In this document: positions 41,884 to 51,700 of the stretch, in pieces | Layout of the letters: every line of letters begins with the position of its first letter | How positions within the stretch are numbered: the first letter of the stretch is position 1 | Assembly (NCBI RefSeq): GCF_030527935.1 | Contig: NZ_JAUMZV010000013.1 | Coordinates: forward strand, 1-59,093 | Reading direction: 5' to 3' | DNA: 59,093 nucleotides | Source of the DNA: Kingella sp. (in: b-proteobacteria) | GTDB taxonomy: Bacteria; Pseudomonadota; Gammaproteobacteria; Burkholderiales; Neisseriaceae | Made by a program: the position numbers and the translations under genes | The notes under the pieces: model-generated | Database searches by the model: none | Seen by the model: the letters and a program-made list of their open reading frames with translations, nothing else | What the model was told of the DNA's origin: nothing

Positions 41884-43467
41884 ATGCCGCAGGCATCCAA
41901 GCAACAATCTATGCCCAAAGTAAACGCCGCCTTTGCCATCTTGCTCGTTGGCATGGTCGGCTATTTTATCTTTTGGGGATTGGGCTACACGCATCACCAT
42001 CAAGTGCCCCTATTTTTGCTGGCAACGCTGTTTGGCGTGTTTATGGCGTTTAATATTGGCGGCAACGACGTTGCCAACTCGTTTGGCACATCTGTGGGCG
42101 CAGGCACGCTTACCGTACCGCAAGCCTTGTTGATTGCCGCCGTGTTTGAAGTGAGCGGCGCGGTGATTGCAGGCGGCGAAGTAACCGACACCATCCGCAC
42201 AGGCATTGTGGATTTAAACTCCCTGCCCATGCAGCCTTTGAATTTAATCCTGATTATGATGTCTGCGCTGTTGGCGGCGGCGTTGTGGCTGCTGTTTGCC
42301 ACCAAAAAAGGGCTGCCCGTTTCCACCACCCACGCCATCATCGGCGGCATAGTCGGCAGCTCCGTGTTGCTCGGCTGGCAGCTATCCAACGGGCAAGGCA
42401 GCCCCTTTGCGCTGGTGAAATGGCATGAAATCGGCAGAATCGCCGCTTCTTGGGTGCTCTCGCCCATGCTCGGCGGCATCGTGTCCTACACGCTGTACAC
42501 CATCATCAAGAAAAACGTATTAGAATACAACGACAAAGTCGCCGCAGAACTCAAAGCCATCAAAGCCGAGAAAAAAGCCTATAAAGAACAACACCGCCTG
42601 CGCTTTGACGCGCTGGACGAACAACAAAAAATTGAAGTTTCCACCGCGATGGCACGCGACGCGCAAATCTACGGCGAAGACGATTTTGACCCCGCCGAGC
42701 TAGAATCCCATTACTACCAAGGTTTGCACGAAATAAACCAGCGCAAAGAGCAAATTGATGTATTTAAAGCGTTTTACACATGGATTCCCGCCATTTCAGG
42801 CTTGGGCTGTATGCTGATTTCGTCCATGTTGATTTTCAAAGGCTTGAAAAACCTGCATTTGGGCATCGCGCCCATGACCAGTATGTTTTTGATTTTGATG
42901 CTGGGCGCAGGCATTTGGGTGGCAACGTTTCTATACGCCAAAAACCTGAAACGCAAAGACATCGGCAAAGCATCGTTTCAAATTTTCTCGTGGATGCAAG
43001 TGTTTACCGCATCGGGCTTTGCGTTTAGCCACGGCGCGAACGATATTTCCAACGCGCTCGGGCCTTTTGCCGTGATTTTGGATGTGATTCGCGCCAACGA
43101 TGTAAACGCATCCGAGCCATTGCAGCCGATTGTGATGCTCACCTTTGGCGTGGCGTTGATTGTGGGCTTGTGGTTTATCGGAAAAGAAGTGATTCACACC
43201 GTGGGCAAAGATTTGGCGGAATTGCACCCATCGTCAGGCTTCACCGCCGAGCTATCCGCCGCTTCGGTGGTGATGGCGGCTTCCGCGCTGGGCTTGCCTG
43301 TGTCTAGCACGCATATTTTGGTGGGCGCGATTTTGGGCATCGGCATGGTGAACCGCAACGCCAACTGGAAAATGATGAAGCCGATTGGCTTGGCATGGGT
43401 GATTACCTTGCCTGCGGCGGCGATGTTGTCGATGGGCTGTTTTGGGGTGTTGGAGATGGTTTTTTGA
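41884..43467 (+). CDS. pit: Inorganic phosphate transporter of the Pit family
   Basis: Inner-membrane, cation-coupled phosphate transporter of 527 residues. It has the two family repeats: FNIGGNDVANSFGTSVG near 57 and FSHGANDISNALGPFAVI near 382, and a central charged cytosolic region at about 210-295 rich in Lys and Glu. The start at 41,884 follows CCAAAGGGAAAGTC; the longer frame to 41,812 would cover the promoter region. No phoU-like gene is adjacent. No uptake sequence inside the gene. Confidence 0.92.
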   Translation: MPQASKQQSMPKVNAAFAILLVGMVGYFIFWGLGYTHHHQVPLFLLATLFGVFMAFNIGGNDVANSFGTSVGAGTLTVPQALLIAAVFEVSGAVIAGGEVTDTIRTGIVDLNSLPMQPLNLILIMMSALLAAALWLLFATKKGLPVSTTHAIIGGIVGSSVLLGWQLSNGQGSPFALVKWHEIGRIAASWVLSPMLGGIVSYTLYTIIKKNVLEYNDKVAAELKAIKAEKKAYKEQHRLRFDALDEQQKIEVSTAMARDAQIYGEDDFDPAELESHYYQGLHEINQRKEQIDVFKAFYTWIPAISGLGCMLISSMLIFKGLKNLHLGIAPMTSMFLILMLGAGIWVATFLYAKNLKRKDIGKASFQIFSWMQVFTASGFAFSHGANDISNALGPFAVILDVIRANDVNASEPLQPIVMLTFGVALIVGLWFIGKEVIHTVGKDLAELHPSSGFTAELSAASVVMAASALGLPVSSTHILVGAILGIGMVNRNANWKMMKPIGLAWVITLPAAAMLSMGCFGVLEMVF

Positions 43468-43834
43468 TTGAATATTGACTGGATAAGATGATTTTTGGGT
43501 TTTCAGGCTGCCTTGATGCGTGTGCATTAGGCAGCCTGAAAACGTTTTGGGCGATGCCAGTATGGCGCGGCGATGGTTTATCGCCAAAATAAGATGAAGA
43601 CGTAGCAATGGTTTTCAGGCTGCCTAAACGCGGGCGCAATGCTGGGGCAGACTGAAAACTGCCCCGCGCTCCTACGGCTTGCTTGCAAGCCGTGCTCTGG
43701 CGTTAAAAACAGTAGGCGCGGATGTTGCAAGCGGATGCGGATGGCTTGCTTTGCGCTGCGGGCAAAACAAATAAGGGCAGATGAAAGGTCTGCCCTTTTG
43801 TTGTGTTGCAATGGTTTTCTCGTTTTCAGGCTGC
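43468..43834. other. Intergenic repeats between pit and hemC
   Basis: Contains an inverted uptake-sequence pair after pit (43,499-43,543), a half copy of the ATGGCGCGGCGATGG palindrome, a CCTACGGCTTGC hairpin repeat (about 43,661-43,700; others at 48,728 and 55,120) and the hemC terminator. No gene. Confidence 0.6.
43773..43800 (-). terminator. Terminator of hemC
   Basis: AAGGGCAGA and TCTGCCCTT form a perfect 9-bp stem around a 7-base loop, with T-rich DNA on both sides. It is 35 bases after the hemC stop. Confidence 0.8.
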
Positions 43835-44776
43835 CTACTCTGCTTCGCGCAACACCGCTGCAATCAATTCTTGCGCGCCATCGTCTGCCAGTTTTTTGGC
43901 AACGGCGCGACCGAGTGCGTCGGCGTATTCGGCGGGAGCTTGGGCTTGGGCGGTTAAAATCAGCGAGCCATCGGGATGCCCCACCAAGCCGTTGAGCGTG
44001 AGCAAGCCGCAGTCGTCGGCGGTGCAATAGGCGGCAAGCGGCACTTGGCAGCTTCCGCCCAAGGCGCGGGCAAGGGCGCGTTCGGCGGTTACGCAGGCGG
44101 CGGTTTTGGCGTGGTTGAGCGGCAGTAATACGTCAATCAAATCGGTGCGGTGGGCGGCGATTTCTATGCCAAGCGCGCCTTGCCCTGCGGCGGGCAGGCT
44201 GTCGGCGGGGGAAAGCACGGCTTGGATGCGCTCGTGCAGCCCTAGCCGTTCCAGCCCTGCGGCGGCGAGAATAATGGCATCGTAGTCGCCGTGGTCTAGT
44301 TTCGCCAAGCGGGTTTGCACGTTGCCGCGCAGCGGGCGGATGGTGAGATGCGGGAAGCGGGTGCGCAGTTGCGCTTCGCGGCGCAGGCTGGATGTGCCCA
44401 CGATTGCGCCGTGTGGTAGCTCTTCCAGCCGCGTGTAGTGGTTGGAAACAAAGGCATCAAATGGGTTGGCGCGTTCGCCAATCGCCGCCAGCTCAAAGCC
44501 TTGTGGCAAATCCATCGGCACGTCTTTAATAGAATGCACCGCAAAATCGGCGCGATTCTCTTGCAGCGCGGTTTCCAATTCTTTGATAAACAAGCCCTTG
44601 CCGCCGATTTTAGACAGCGTTTTGTCTAAAATCTGGTCGCCTTGCGTGGTCATGCCGATGATGTGGATTGGGCATTGCGGATACAGGTTTTGCAGTTGGG
44701 CTTGGATGTGGCGGGCTTGCCACATGGCGAGTGCGCTTTCGCGGCTGGCGATGGTGAGTGTTTTGGGATGGGGCAT
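43835..44776 (-). CDS. hemC: Porphobilinogen deaminase (hydroxymethylbilane synthase)
   Basis: Joins four porphobilinogen units into hydroxymethylbilane in haem synthesis. The 313-residue enzyme has the dipyrromethane cofactor cysteine in LGGSCQVPLAAY near 243, and SRESALAMWQARHI, GGKGLFIKELE and VHSIKDVPMDLP in the order of the family. The start at 44,776 is chosen for MPHPKTLTIASRESAL; a longer frame to 44,863 includes an uptake sequence. hemD, often next to hemC, is not present here. Confidence 0.95.
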   Translation of the reverse strand: MPHPKTLTIASRESALAMWQARHIQAQLQNLYPQCPIHIIGMTTQGDQILDKTLSKIGGKGLFIKELETALQENRADFAVHSIKDVPMDLPQGFELAAIGERANPFDAFVSNHYTRLEELPHGAIVGTSSLRREAQLRTRFPHLTIRPLRGNVQTRLAKLDHGDYDAIILAAAGLERLGLHERIQAVLSPADSLPAAGQGALGIEIAAHRTDLIDVLLPLNHAKTAACVTAERALARALGGSCQVPLAAYCTADDCGLLTLNGLVGHPDGSLILTAQAQAPAEYADALGRAVAKKLADDGAQELIAAVLREAE

Positions 44777-44872
44777 GATGTTGGGCGGGATGAAATAGGC
44801 AGCCTGAAACGGATAAACGCTTCGGGCTGCGTTGGGTGAAAAGATGATTGGTATCGCTGCCAAAATGGTTTT

Positions 44873-44944
44873 CAGCCTTGCACTTTGTGCTACGGATACC
44901 CCTTTATACCCAAATCAAAGATTTGGACAAAGGGGCAAGGCTGC
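44873..44944. repeat. AGCCTTGC...GCAAGGCT palindromic repeat, copy 3
   Basis: 72 bp beginning CAGCCTTGCACTTTGTGC and ending GGGGCAAGGCTGCC, with the central ACCCAAATC-AA-AGATTTGG hairpin. Lies between the convergent-side ends of nsrR and the hemC leader. Confidence 0.7.
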
Positions 44945-44957
44945 CTTGATGGTGTTT

Positions 44958-45425
44958 TCAGGCTGCCTTGGGCAGCGGATTGATGGGAATATTGTGCCCG
45001 TGTTTGGACGAACACAAAATCTCGCAAGTGGGCGGGTTCACCAAATCTGCCAGCGTGTAGCCATCCAAATGATTGATAAACGCGATTAAGCCGCTGTTTA
45101 AAATTTGGCTTAACCGGCAAGCGGGGGTAATCAAGCATTGGTTGTTGTCGCCAAAGCATTCGGCAAGCTGCAACGGCTCGGTTACGCGCACCACCGTGCC
45201 CACGCGGATTTTTTCGGGCGGCTGGGCGAGCTTTAAGCCGCCACCTTTGCCGCGTATGCTGGTTAAAAATCCGCCTTTTACCAGCGCGGTTACTACTTTC
45301 ATCAAATGGCTTTTGGAGATGTTATACGTTTCGGCAATCGTGCCAATATTCACAAGGCTTTGGTCGTTTACTGCCGCGTAAATCAGCACGCGCAGGGCGT
45401 AGTCGGTTTGTTGGGTTAAATACAT
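44958..45425 (-). CDS. nsrR: Rrf2-family nitric oxide-sensing repressor NsrR
   Basis: An iron-sulfur repressor that releases DNA when its cluster reacts with nitric oxide. The 155-residue protein has the winged helix at about 8-60 (ISKSHLMKVVTALVKGGFL) and three cysteines at 90, 97 and 103 (CFGDNNQ, then CLITPAC), the NsrR ligand pattern. The start at 45,425 (MYLTQQTDYALRVL) is the family start. It is divergent from a hemerythrin gene and nnrS, both typical NsrR targets, and a candidate NsrR operator overlaps its promoter. Confidence 0.9.
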   Translation of the reverse strand: MYLTQQTDYALRVLIYAAVNDQSLVNIGTIAETYNISKSHLMKVVTALVKGGFLTSIRGKGGGLKLAQPPEKIRVGTVVRVTEPLQLAECFGDNNQCLITPACRLSQILNSGLIAFINHLDGYTLADLVNPPTCEILCSSKHGHNIPINPLPKAA

Positions 45426-45454
45426 TTTGTTATTTTGTTGCAGGGTTGAAGGCA

Positions 45455-45477
45455 AAGTTTCATAATACGCGCATCTT
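45455..45477. promoter_or_regulatory. Candidate NsrR operator
   Basis: Read leftwards it is AAGATGC, seven bases, ATGAAACTT: a 23-bp imperfect palindrome close to the remembered NsrR consensus AAGATGC-N7-ATGCATCTT, with a central T kept. It lies 29 bases upstream of nsrR and 64 bases upstream of the hemerythrin start, so it could control both. A TATTAT within it could be the nsrR -10 box. Confidence 0.65.
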
Positions 45478-45541
45478 ATACATCAAGTTTTAACACAACA
45501 CAACAAATTGTGAACACACATTAACATAGGACACGCAAATC

Positions 45542-45910
45542 ATGAAACGCCATTCTACCCTAATTGAACTATCACAAGAACACCATCACACGCTGGCTTT
45601 GTGCCTGCGCATTTTGCGCGCGCCAGAGCAAAATCATCAAAAAGACATCACCGAGCATTATGTTGATTTGGAACAGCATTTTATCCACGAAGAAACGCTG
45701 TTCGCGCCCTTGTGGGATAAATTAAACCGCCCCGAATTGCGCCAACGCTTTGAATACGACCACGCCGAGCTGCGCCGCTTGTTTCGCGAAGCGCAGTTTG
45801 ACCATGACGAATGGAACACCACTTTTGCCACCATGCTGCGCGACCATGCGCGGTTTGAAGAGCGCGAGCTGTTCCCCGCGATGGAACAGAATGCCTTGCC
45901 ACCCGAATGA
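45542..45910 (+). CDS. Hemerythrin-domain protein
   Basis: A 122-residue four-helix protein with the histidine and acidic pattern of a di-iron hemerythrin domain: SQEHHHTLAL near 12, HFIHEETLF near 47, YDHAELRRLF near 76 and RDHARFEERELFP near 100. Such proteins bind oxygen or nitric oxide or help repair iron-sulfur clusters (as the related YtfE/DnrN do). Its divergence from nsrR and proximity to nnrS suggest a role in nitrosative stress. It is followed by an inverted uptake-sequence pair. Confidence 0.85.
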   Translation: MKRHSTLIELSQEHHHTLALCLRILRAPEQNHQKDITEHYVDLEQHFIHEETLFAPLWDKLNRPELRQRFEYDHAELRRLFREAQFDHDEWNTTFATMLRDHARFEERELFPAMEQNALPPE

Positions 45911-45952
45911 TTTTCAGGCTGCCTGATGCGGTAACAAAAGGCAGCCTGAAAA
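45911..45952 (+). terminator. Inverted uptake-sequence pair after the hemerythrin gene
   Basis: TTTTCAGGCTGCCT and AGGCAGCCTGAAAA around a short loop, one base after the stop codon. Confidence 0.65.
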
Positions 45953-46032
45953 TATAGTTCTCTTATCCATTCGCTTGCTTACCAAGCCACCAATATTCCA
46001 ACAACCATAAAACACTCCCAAGGAAACCCACC

Positions 46033-47247
46033 ATGAGCCTAGAAACCATCGCCGAGCCCACTCCGCCCAAAATCCCCAAATCCACCCTATCCTATCTCAA
46101 CCCCAATCATCCCGTGTGGGCGATGGCGTTTCGCCCGCTGTATTTGCTCTCCGCGTTGTATGCCGTGGTCTCCATTTTGCTGTGGGGTTTTGGCTACACA
46201 GGCACGCGCGCCATGTCCGCCTTTTTGTGGCACGCGCACGAAATGGTGTGGGGCTACGGCGGCGCGGTCGTGGTCGCCTTTTTGCTTACCGCAGGCGCAA
46301 CGTGGACAGGACAGCCGCCTGTACGCGGCAAATTTTTGATGGCGATTGTGGGCTGCTACATCGCCGCCCGCATCACCGCCTTTTTGCCGTGGGGCTGGCT
46401 CACGGGCATTTTTGGCACGGCGTTTTACTGGCTCGCCAGCTATGGCATGGGAGAAGCCGTGTGGGTGAGCCGCAATCAGCGCAACTACATCGCCGTGGTC
46501 GCCCTGTTTTTGCTGGGGTGCAGCCATCTCGCCTTTCACATCGCGCTGAGCAACAACCCATCCGCGCTTACCAACGGCTTGTTATCAGGCTTAATTTTGG
46601 TGGCGGGCTTTATTGGCTTGGTGGGCGGGCGCATCATTCCATTTTTCACGTCCACGCGGCTGAACACGCCCCGCATCAATAGCCCGCAATGGGCGATGGT
46701 CGGCTCGCTTGCCGCGCCCATGGCTGCCGCCGCGCTGATGATGACGCAAACTGCCGTTGCGCTGGCGTTTTACTTTTTGCTGTTTGCGGGCATCATGGGC
46801 TGCGTGCAAAGCAAACGCTGGTTTCAAAAAGAAATACTGGGCGAGCCAATGCTGTGGACGCTGCATTTGGGCTATGCGTTTACATCGCTGGGGCTGGTGG
46901 TGCTTGCGCTGGGTTTTATCAACCCGAAACTGACCAGCCTTGGCACGCATCTGATTGCCGTGGGCGGCATCGGCTTGCTGACGTTGAGCATGATGACGCG
47001 CACCGCGCTGGGACACACAGGGCGCACGCTCTACCCCGCGCCAAAATATCTGCCTTACGCTTTTTGGCTGATGGTTGCCGCCACCATCATGCGCGTGCTG
47101 GCGGCGTTTGTGCTGCTGCTTGCGCCAAGCTGGTATCAACACGCCCTAGCCTGCGCGTCGCTGCTATTTGCTGCATCGCTGGCGATTTATTTCATCCGCT
47201 ATTATCCGTGGCTCACCCAACCGCGCGTTGATGGCAAAGCGGGGTAG
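46033..47247 (+). CDS. nnrS: NnrS-family membrane protein
   Basis: A 404-residue integral membrane protein with about twelve hydrophobic segments. The N-terminal FRPLYLLSALYAV, the HEMVWGYGGAVVVAFLLTA segment at about 72-90 and GRIIPFFTSTRLN near 200 are typical of NnrS, a haem-containing protein that relieves nitrosative stress. AAGGAAACCCACC precedes the start. It follows the hemerythrin gene by 122 bases that contain the terminator; I saw no second NsrR site in front of it. Confidence 0.92.
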   Translation: MSLETIAEPTPPKIPKSTLSYLNPNHPVWAMAFRPLYLLSALYAVVSILLWGFGYTGTRAMSAFLWHAHEMVWGYGGAVVVAFLLTAGATWTGQPPVRGKFLMAIVGCYIAARITAFLPWGWLTGIFGTAFYWLASYGMGEAVWVSRNQRNYIAVVALFLLGCSHLAFHIALSNNPSALTNGLLSGLILVAGFIGLVGGRIIPFFTSTRLNTPRINSPQWAMVGSLAAPMAAAALMMTQTAVALAFYFLLFAGIMGCVQSKRWFQKEILGEPMLWTLHLGYAFTSLGLVVLALGFINPKLTSLGTHLIAVGGIGLLTLSMMTRTALGHTGRTLYPAPKYLPYAFWLMVAATIMRVLAAFVLLLAPSWYQHALACASLLFAASLAIYFIRYYPWLTQPRVDGKAG

Positions 47248-47377
47248 GCTTGTAAACAAAGGCAGCCTGAAAATGAAGCAAATGGATTTAACCCCGCTTA
47301 CTCGTTTTAGCTTCGTTACACAGGCTAAAACCTTTGAAAAACCCTCAGCAGCAGCCTGAAAAATAAGAAATGCCGTC

Positions 47378-47475
47378 ATTCCCGCGTAGGCGGGAATCTT
47401 GTTTGATATTCAGAAACCTCCGTAAAAACAATTTGTTGTGCAAAGCTCAACCAAAATTCCCGCCTACGCGGGAAT
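47378..47475. repeat. dRS3-flanked mosaic repeat
   Basis: dRS3 at 47,378-47,397 and 47,456-47,475. The outer flanks AAACCTTTGAAAAACCC and GGTTTTGCAAAAGTTT are inverted. It fills most of the gap 47,248-47,662, which otherwise holds uptake sequences only. Confidence 0.75.
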
Positions 47476-47662
47476 GACGGGGAATTTACTATTTCTTATG
47501 GCATTTTTAGGTTTTGCAAAAGTTTCAGACTGCCTTCGCTCAATCATCGCACTCAATGTTGTAGCAACGAATTTCCATCCAACTCATTAGGCAGCCTGAA
47601 ACGCGGTTCAACACCACCCAAACCCCATTTCAGGCTGCCCAATCATCAAGAGTAAAACCACC

Positions 47663-48466
47663 ATGTCCACCCTAACCATCGCCGCCATCCAGCTTACCAG
47701 CACCCCCCGCATCGCCGACAACATCGCCACCATGCAAAAGCTCGTTGCCCAAGCCGCCGCGCAAGGCGCAAACTGGGTGCTGCTGCCCGAATACTGGGCA
47801 ATAATGGGGCTGCGCGACAGAGACAAACTCGCCCACGCCGAACCCTACGGCGCAGGCATCCTGCAAACCGCGCTCGCCCAAGCCGCCCAGCAACACCAAA
47901 TCCACCTATTCGGCGGCACCATTCCACTCGCCGGCCCCACGCCCCACAAAGTCCACAACAGCCTGCTGGTTTACAGCCCCAGCGGCGAATGCCTATCGCG
48001 CTACGACAAAATCCACCTATTTAACTACCAAACCGCCAGCGAACGCTATTGCGAAAGCGACACCTTGATGGCAGGCGAGCAAATCCCCCAGCTTTGTATC
48101 AACGGCTGGCGCATCGCCCAAGGCATCTGCTACGACCTGCGCTTCCCTGAGCTGTTTCGCGCCCAAGCCCCTGCCGACATCATCATGCTGCCCGCCGCGT
48201 TTACCCACACCACAGGCAAAGCCCATTGGGAGCTGCTGCTGAGCGCCCGAGCCGTGGAAAACCAATGCTATCTTGTTGCCGCCGCGCAAACAGGCACGCA
48301 CGAAAACGGACGGCGCACCTTTGGGCACAGCATGATTATTGACCCGTGGGGCGACATCATCGCCATGCAGCCTGAAAACGAAGGCATCGCGCTGGCAACC
48401 ATAGACACCGCCCGCATCCAAGCCATCCGCGAAAGCCTGCCCGCATTGCAGCATCGCGTGTTGTGA
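47663..48466 (+). CDS. Nitrilase-family amidase (deaminated glutathione or omega-amidase)
   Basis: A 267-residue carbon-nitrogen hydrolase. The catalytic triad is visible as Glu 43 (LLPEYW), Lys 116 (YDKIHLF) and Cys 156 (GICYDLRFPEL). The sequence is closest to the Nit1/Nit2 group, which hydrolyses deaminated glutathione or alpha-ketoglutaramate, hence metabolite repair. Starts after AAGAGTAAAACCACC. QPENEGI near the C-terminus is from an uptake sequence. Confidence 0.88.
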   Translation: MSTLTIAAIQLTSTPRIADNIATMQKLVAQAAAQGANWVLLPEYWAIMGLRDRDKLAHAEPYGAGILQTALAQAAQQHQIHLFGGTIPLAGPTPHKVHNSLLVYSPSGECLSRYDKIHLFNYQTASERYCESDTLMAGEQIPQLCINGWRIAQGICYDLRFPELFRAQAPADIIMLPAAFTHTTGKAHWELLLSARAVENQCYLVAAAQTGTHENGRRTFGHSMIIDPWGDIIAMQPENEGIALATIDTARIQAIRESLPALQHRVL

Positions 48467-48539
48467 TGGGGTAAATGGATTTCAGGCTAAAACCTTTGCA
48501 AAACTCCTAACAGCAGCCTGAAACACAAGAAATGCCGTC

Positions 48540-48636
48540 ATTCCCGCGCAGGCGGGAATCTTGTTTGATATTCAAAAATCTACGCAAAAACAATCCATTG
48601 CGTAAATTTAACCAAGATTTCTGCCTGCGCGGGAAT
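48540..48636. repeat. dRS3-flanked mosaic repeat, one arm degraded
   Basis: dRS3 at 48,540-48,559; the second copy at 48,617-48,636 has lost the first arm (ATTTCT). A CCTACGGCTTGC hairpin repeat follows at 48,728-48,769. This covers the gap 48,467-48,784; no gene is seen. Confidence 0.7.
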
Positions 48637-48784
48637 GACGGAGCGTTTACTATTTCTTGTTGTGTTTTGGGTTTTGCAAAGGTTTCAGGCTGCCTAATGC
48701 AATCCACATCAAGGCAGCCTGAAATATTGCTCCGCGCTCCTACGGCTTGCTGGCAAGCCGTGCGCTGGCTTTGAATACGGGTTC

Positions 48785-51700
48785 TTACAGCCATTGTTTC
48801 AGGCTGCTTACGGGGATGTCCCATTGCCATACGCCGTTGGGGGTGATGCCGTCTAGTCCGCGTAGGAATAGGTAGCGGATGTGGAGTGTGGGGGTGGGGG
48901 TGTGGCGGCTGGCGAGATAGCGGGCGGTGGCGATGGCGTAGAGTAGGGCTTGTAGGGCGTAGTGGTGTTGGGCGATGGCTTGGTTTAGGGCGGCTTGGGT
49001 GTAGTCGCTGGGGCTGTTGCCGAGCCAGTTGGATTTGTAGTCTAGGATGATGGTGCCGCCTTGTGGGGTTTGGGCGAGTAGGTCTATGTAGCCGTTGATG
49101 TAGCCTTGTATGTCGCGGAAGTTGAGATTTTGGCTGGCGGTGATGATTTCGGGGGGGAGTTGGCTGTGTTGGGCGAACCATGTTTTCAGGCTGCTTAGGG
49201 TGAGGCTGTGGGTGTGCAGTAGGAAGCCGAACTCGGTGAGTATGTTGCTGGGGGGTAGGGTGCTGAGACTGGTGTGGGGCAGCAGGGGGGTGTGGCGGGT
49301 GTTGTCTAGCATTTGGGCGATGGTGTCTTGCCATTGTTGGCTGTTGATGTTGTGTTGGTCTAGGGTGGTTTGGATGAGTTGGCTGTGTTGGTGGCTGGGT
49401 TGGGCGTGGGGGTAGCGTTCTAGTAGGCTGTGTAGGCAGATGCCTGCGGCTGTGCCTTGGGGGAATTGGGCGATGGTGGGGGGGGTGTTGGTTTGTGTTT
49501 CGTTGGTTTTCAGGCTGCCTTGTGGGGGGATGGTTTGTTCGCTGGGGTCTAGTGGGGTGTGGTCGCTGGGTTGGGTGGTGCTGTGGCGGCTGAGTGCGGT
49601 GAAGCTGGTGTGTTGGGGGCTGCGGTAGCTGCGGGGTGGGATGGGGGTGGCTTGGTAGGTGGGGTGGGCTGGGCTGGGTTGGGCTTTTGTTTTGGCTTCG
49701 CCGAAACTCGCTTCGCTCGTTTTCAGGCTGCTGCTGTATTGGGGCAGGGTTAGTGTGTCGTGCCATTGGATGTGGCTGGGGTGTTGGGCGATGAAGTTTT
49801 GCCAGCTTTGGCGGTAGGCTTGGGCTTGGATGTGGGCGTATTCGGTTTTGTTGCTTTTGCCTTTTTCGGGCTGTTGGTGGTTGATAAGGTAGGCTAGGGG
49901 GCTGTGTGGGGTGTGGTTGTAGCTGGCGAGATAGACGTTGAGCTGTTCTTCGGCGCGGGTTAGGGCGACGTAGAGCAGGCGTAGGTCTTCGGAGCGTTGT
50001 TCGGTTTGGTATTGTTGGGTGTCGCTGTCGGTGAGTTGGGTTTTGTGGATGAGTTGGGTGTGTTGGTCTTGGTGGATGATTTGCCATTCGGGGGCTTGTT
50101 GGTTGCTGGCTTTCCATGCGAATGGGCAGTATACGATGGGGTATTGCAGTCCTTTGGCGGCGTGCATGGTTACGATTTTGACGAGATTTTCGTCGCTTTC
50201 TAGGCGCAATAGGGCGTGGTCTTGGGGGGTGGCGTTGTCGCGGTTGGCTTGGATTTGTGCGCCGAGCCATTGTTGCAGCGCGCTGGGGGGTTGTCCTTTT
50301 TCGTCTTGGGTGGCTAGGATTTCTAGGATTTGGTGGAGATTGGTTAGGGTGCGGTCGTTGCGTTGGGCGAGTAGGGTGGTTTCGGCGTGGGATTGGTGGA
50401 GAAATTGTTGTAGGGCGGGGTAGATGCCGTGTTGTTGCCATGTTTGGGCGGCTTGGTGGGCGGCATCGGTCCATTGGGTGAGCTGGGCTTCGTTTTGGTT
50501 GAGCTGTTGGATTTGCGCGGCGGTGTGGTTGTATAGGCAGCCTGAAAGTAGGTAGATAAGGTGGGCTGTGCGTTGGGGGTTGAGTATGAAGCTCATCAGG
50601 GCGTAGATGGCTTGGGTTTCTTCTTCGGCGTAGATGCTGTCGCGGCTGAGTAGCACGCTTTGGATGTTGTGTTTTTTGAGCTGGCGTTGCATGAGCGTGC
50701 CTTCTTTGCGGGCGCGCACAAGGATGGCGATTTGCCCTGCGCTGATGGGGGTTTTGCCTTGGGCGTGGGCGGTTAATGTGGCAGCGATTTCTTGGGCGCA
50801 CCATTGGGCGGCGCGTTGGGTGAGTGTGTCGCTGTTGTCGGCGGCGGGGTCTTGGTTGAGCCATGTTAGGCGCAGGGGGGCGGTGCCGCTGGGCAGTTTG
50901 CTTTCGCTGCGGGCGGCTTGGGCGGGAATGTAGGGGATTTTGTCTAGCGCGAAGGGGTTGGGGCGGGAAAATAGGGCGTTGAGTGTTTGAATCAGCGCGG
51001 TGTGGCTGCGGTGGTTTTGGGTTAGGGTGTGGCGGTTGGTGCTGGGGACGGTGTCGGCGGCGTTTAGGTAGGCGTAGATGTCTGCGCCGCGAAAGCTGTA
51101 TATGGCTTGTTTGGGGTCGCCGACCATGTAGCAGGCGGGTTTTGGGTTACGCTCGCTTTGCTCGTTTTGGCTTTGCCGAAATTCGTTGCACTCGTTTTGG
51201 CTTTGCCGAAATTCGCTTTGCTCATTTTCAGGCTGCCTTTGGGTGGGCATAAAGATGGCTTGGAAGATGGCGTATTGCAGGGGGTCGGTGTCTTGAAATT
51301 CGTCGATTAGGGCGGTTTGCCAGTTGGCGGCAAGGGCTTGGGCTAGGTCGGATGCGTGGGGGTTTTGCGGGCTTAGGGCGTGGTAAACATCCAGCAACAG
51401 GTCGTCAAATTGGCGATTGGGGCTGTTTTTTTTGTTGGCTTCGTTTTGCGCGCGCAGGTAGTGGATGATGTTGTGGGCAAGCTGGATAAGGGCTTGATCT
51501 TGGGCTTGGATGCAGCGTTGGGCGGCGGTGGCGAGCGCGCCTAGGGTGTTGTTTATCAGGGCGAGTGGCTCGGTGGGGAGTAGGGTTTTTTGTTTGGTTT
51601 TTTTGTCTTGATTGGCTTTGTTTTGCAGAAATTCGGCGGTGAAGATGATTTGGGTGTGGCTGCTTTCGGTAAGCAGTTCCCAAAGGGTGGCGGGGCTGGG

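Noticed and set aside
49478..49485. Run of eight G (C8 on the coding strand) in recB as a phase switch
   Set aside because: The frame is open through it; eight is at the low end for slippage and recB is not a typical phase-variable gene. Noted only.
48507..50864. A 785-codon leftward open frame overlapping recB
   Set aside because: It is in another frame of recB, consists almost only of Pro, Arg, His, Thr and Gln, and runs on through a dRS3 repeat; a shadow of the skewed recB composition.
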